In this document: positions 61,262 through 64,000 of the stretch, piece after piece
Position numbering within the stretch: the stretch's first letter is position 1
Layout of the letters: each line of letters begins with the position of its first letter
DNA from: Pardosa pseudoannulata
Taxonomy: Eukaryota > Arthropoda > Arachnida > Araneae > Lycosidae
Assembly: GCA_032207245.1 (NCBI GenBank)
Contig: CM063505.1
Location: forward strand, 173,061,158 to 173,125,157
Direction: 5' to 3'
DNA length: 64,000 nt
The notes under the pieces: generated by a model
Databases searched by the model: none
Told to the model about the DNA's origin: nothing
Seen by the model: only the letters and a program-made list of their open reading frames with translations
Position numbers and translations under genes: made by a program

Positions 61262-61623
61262 GGTCCAAGACTTGGGAACCAAAGTTTTTTCATAAAATTA
61301 TGAGTAAAGATAGGTTTCTGGAAATTATGAAATTTTTTTCATTTCGATAATAAACTAACAAGGTCTTCATGTTTGCAGTGTGATAAATTTGATCTAATAT
61401 CCGAAGTATGGAATACTTTTATAGAAAACTGTAAGCTTTGTACAAACCAAATGAAAATATTACAATTGATAAACTATTATTCCCTACAAAAACAAGATGT
61501 TGTCTTTTGCAGTATATGCCTAACAAGCCCGATAAATGTGGAATAAAATTTTGGCTAGCAGTAGATGTTAGGACAAAATATTTATTAAACGGATTTCTAT
61601 ATTTAGAAAAAGATGCTGACTAA
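61262..61623 (+). pseudogene. piggyBac transposase fragment, frameshifted
   Basis: Pieces in order: KTWEPKFFHKIMSKDRFLEI, then MKFFHFDNKLTRS, then DLISEVWNTFIENCKLC. After a further frameshift, KPNENITIDKLLFPTKTRCC and LQYMPNKPDKCGIKFWLAVD follow. These match the central DDE domain of piggyBac-family transposases (RFDN-TR, EVW--FI-NC, TID, YMPNKPDK-GIK-W). At least two frameshifts are present. Confidence 0.9.
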
Positions 61624-62012
61624 TATATTACCTGTAAATAAAATATTTCTATATATTATCTATGTACTCTTTATAGCAAAAAGTTTGTTCTAAAATACTT
61701 TAATATTTGGATTAAAAACCACTTTTTTTTGGAAAAATTTGCATATATATTTATACATTTTATTTTTGTTTCTGAAATGTAAGCTATCGAAAATGAAAAA
61801 AAAATTACATTTTCCGATGGTAATATTTAAATGCTTGTTCATTATTTGAATACATACCTGCGAACTCTTGATATTCTTTAAATTAAACTGTAATTGTCAT
61901 AATTTGCATTATTTTAATTTTTTTCACAAATATATTATATCATATAGAGAAATATGCAGATATCTTATCAAGGGGTCAAAATGACACCTGCCGTAATTCT
62001 AGGTATACAAAG

Positions 62013-62034
62013 ACCACCGTAATTCTAGTGTTAA
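62013..62034. repeat. piggyBac right terminal repeat with TTAA
   Basis: CACCGTAATTCTAGTG followed by TTAA at 62031-62034, with an imperfect internal copy CCGTAATTCTAGG at 61991. It probably marks the right end of the element whose coding relic lies 400 bp upstream. No left end was found. Confidence 0.65.
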
Positions 62035-63099
62035 TACAATTTCATATTTTGTATAGTTTTGAGGCATCTAATTTTTTTTTAAATTCTTTTTCGTTATATA
62101 TATCGCCAGTTGTAAATTGTAATTTAATTACTTTTTCACTTTCTCATAATATTCCCTTTCCTTAGAGCTCAATGGTGCTATTTTTCATGTCTGCAAATAA
62201 CTAAACACTGCTTAAAACTACTTAAAAAATTTTTTGACAAACATCTTAGGCTTAAAAATTATACATAGTTATATATATTTACAGTTATGATGTTAATACT
62301 CCTTTCAAACATCAACACTTCAAACGCAGTACATATCTTACTCAGTAAGCGTACAAATACTTTTTCTCAAAAAATATTTGATTTAATTTCATCAAAATTT
62401 TTTGTTGTATAATCTAAATCATACGGTATATTGCATTAAAGCTATTCTCTCAAAATATCTGCTTTATTAGGTTAAAAAAATTAAAATATTATAATTCAAA
62501 TAAGTGTATTGCCAAATGTACATTTCTTTCAATTAGAAACATGCTAGAAAACACAGTTGAAGAAATCAGTGTCAAAAACGATTAGATACAAATATCTTTA
62601 GTTAATTTGTTTGTATAACAAAATAATTATCATTGTAAAATACAAGCAATTACTTACTTGGCATTCGTTTGCTTCATAGATGAATATGTATTTTTATATT
62701 CAATTCTAAGATTATTACCTGCGTAAGTTGATGTTGCCATATGCCAGATGCTTATTGCCTCATAGGTCATAAGATGTGTTAATGTAAAAGCAAGCTTATA
62801 ATTTTTTTTTTTTTTTTTTTTTAGTTGGCATGTAACTAAGATTCTGAAAAATCAATAAAACATTAAGGTTAATTGTATAAATTTTACTGGACACTAAAAC
62901 GGCTTTATTTGCCAACTTTTAAATACCTACCTCTCACTCCTATTTTTAAGATCGGCATAGAAAAGTAAATTCTTCAAAATTTAGAATTTTTTCAATTTAT
63001 AATTATATTTTTTTTTTCTTTCTCCCAGGTTTTGATTCCAGTTTGATATTAATATTAACTTATATTTTCTCTTAACTTAATTTCCTGTTATTATTAAAA

Positions 63100-63360
63100 T
63101 TTATAGTAATTGTTAAACTCATATTTTTATAACTATTTATTTCTCAGAAAATATCCATTATGACAACCATAATTTAAATTTCTATTATTTATTCCTGTTC
63201 ATATTCTCTTTAGATTTCAGAAAAACCAAAAGCGTAAGTTTTTCATCTAATCCTTAACATTTTCCATTAAAATATGTTGGTGTCACATTTGATGAATATA
63301 ATAAATTATTTTTTAATCATATACACAGATTATTTCGGTAAGAAATACATTTGATCAAAT
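63100..63360. repeat. Diverged direct repeat, copy 1
   Basis: CATAATTTAAATTT at 63168 recurs at 63814 (offset 646). Alignment continues through TTTTCATCTAATCCTTAACA and GATTATTTCGGTAAGAAAT. Roughly 80-85% identical by eye. Confidence 0.8.
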
Positions 63361-63744
63361 TATTTTATTCCAAACCTCAAAATATCTGCCACTACATTAT
63401 CAAATTTAAAAATAAATGAAAGTATTCGGAAATGTTGAGGATACATGCACGTGCTTATTTCATCTGGCAAGGTGAAACAGCCACAATTGTTCAAATGTTT
63501 ATATTACTATTAGTATTCTTACTGTTATGTTTAAAACATATTTATGCTTGAAGCGTAAATAGATATCCTACAAATTGTATGAAAATAAATGCTAATTTCA
63601 CATACATAAATTTGTAATTTTCTGAAAAATAGGACATTAATTTCACAAATTCCTCAAACAGAATCCTTGCTAAAAGAACCATGTATGTTATCTATCAGAT
63701 TGAAGTTAAATTCTTTAGCATCAATAAATTGTACTACAACAGAC

Positions 63745-64000
63745 ACATGTATTTGTCTAGTGATAATAAAATATACGAATCAACTATTCTATCAAAATAT
63801 ACATTATTACAAGCATAATTTAAATTTCAGTTATTTATATTCATATTCTCTTTAGCTTTCAAATAAACCAAAAGCATAAGCTTTTCATATAATTGTTAAC
63901 ATTTTCCATCAAAACATGTGAATGTCACATTTGATTAATATAATAAATTATTTTTTAACAATATACACAGATTTTTTTGTAAGAAATAAATTTGATCATA
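63745..64000. repeat. Diverged direct repeat, copy 2 (runs to window edge)
   Basis: Partner of 63100-63360. It shares CATTTTCCATCAAAACATGT and GTCACATTTGATTAATATAA with small changes. The end is cut by the window. Confidence 0.8.

Larger units (their letters stand above)
57468..64000 (+). other. REV1 intron 6 (continues beyond the window)
   Basis: About 6.5 kb without a further REV1 exon. It holds an ATGTC-rich block (57.9-58.4 kb), several microsatellites, a decayed piggyBac element (61.26-62.03 kb) and a diverged direct repeat (63.1-64.0 kb). I looked for the expected SNxLLAR continuation of the polymerase and did not find it. Confidence 0.65.

Overview
The window is eukaryotic, AT-rich and repeat-laden. 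It shows intron-split genes, hundreds of bases of (AT)n microsatellites, tRNA-derived SINEs and relics of at least five DNA-transposon superfamilies. I infer an arachnid, most likely an orb-weaving-type spider, from the long introns, the SINE types and a SOCS-box gene of a kind I associate with spiders. No database search was possible, so the species assignment is inference.

Two multi-exon protein genes can be assembled by splice-phase matching, and they diverge from each other. On the minus strand, 23730 down to 16622, four exons encode a complete 367-residue SOCS-box protein. Its C-terminus carries a BC box and a Cul5 box, as in substrate receptors of Elongin-Cullin5 ubiquitin ligases. On the plus strand, 37084 to beyond the right edge, six exons encode the first 517 residues of the translesion polymerase REV1: BRCT domain, conserved linker and most of the catalytic core, including the metal-binding acids. 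The rest of REV1 lies outside the window. Each gene appears to use one non-canonical GC-AG intron.

Layout: 1-12 kb is a mosaic of LTR-like fragments, a piggyBac-type MITE, a pogo-type MITE, a Harbinger-type MITE and a hAT relic. A possible promoter plus non-coding first exon of another minus-strand gene sits at about 11.8-12.07 kb. At 13.1-15.6 kb a 160-bp tandem repeat holds a full-length but frameshifted Tc1-like element and ends in long compound microsatellites. The SOCS gene occupies 16.6-23.7 kb and has a decayed copy of its third exon in its last intron. From 23.9 to 37 kb there is intergenic repeat material: a LINE relic with a target duplication, dimeric SINEs, a 370-bp tandem duplication, a probable solo LTR and an exact 185-bp repeat pair. 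From 37 to 64 kb REV1 exons lie in large introns filled with hAT, Harbinger, Tigger, piggyBac and SINE insertions, several with clear target-site duplications.

The two genes have no evident functional link: one is a predicted ubiquitin-ligase adaptor, the other a DNA damage tolerance polymerase. I found no true tRNA gene, rRNA, CRISPR array or bacterial-type operon.
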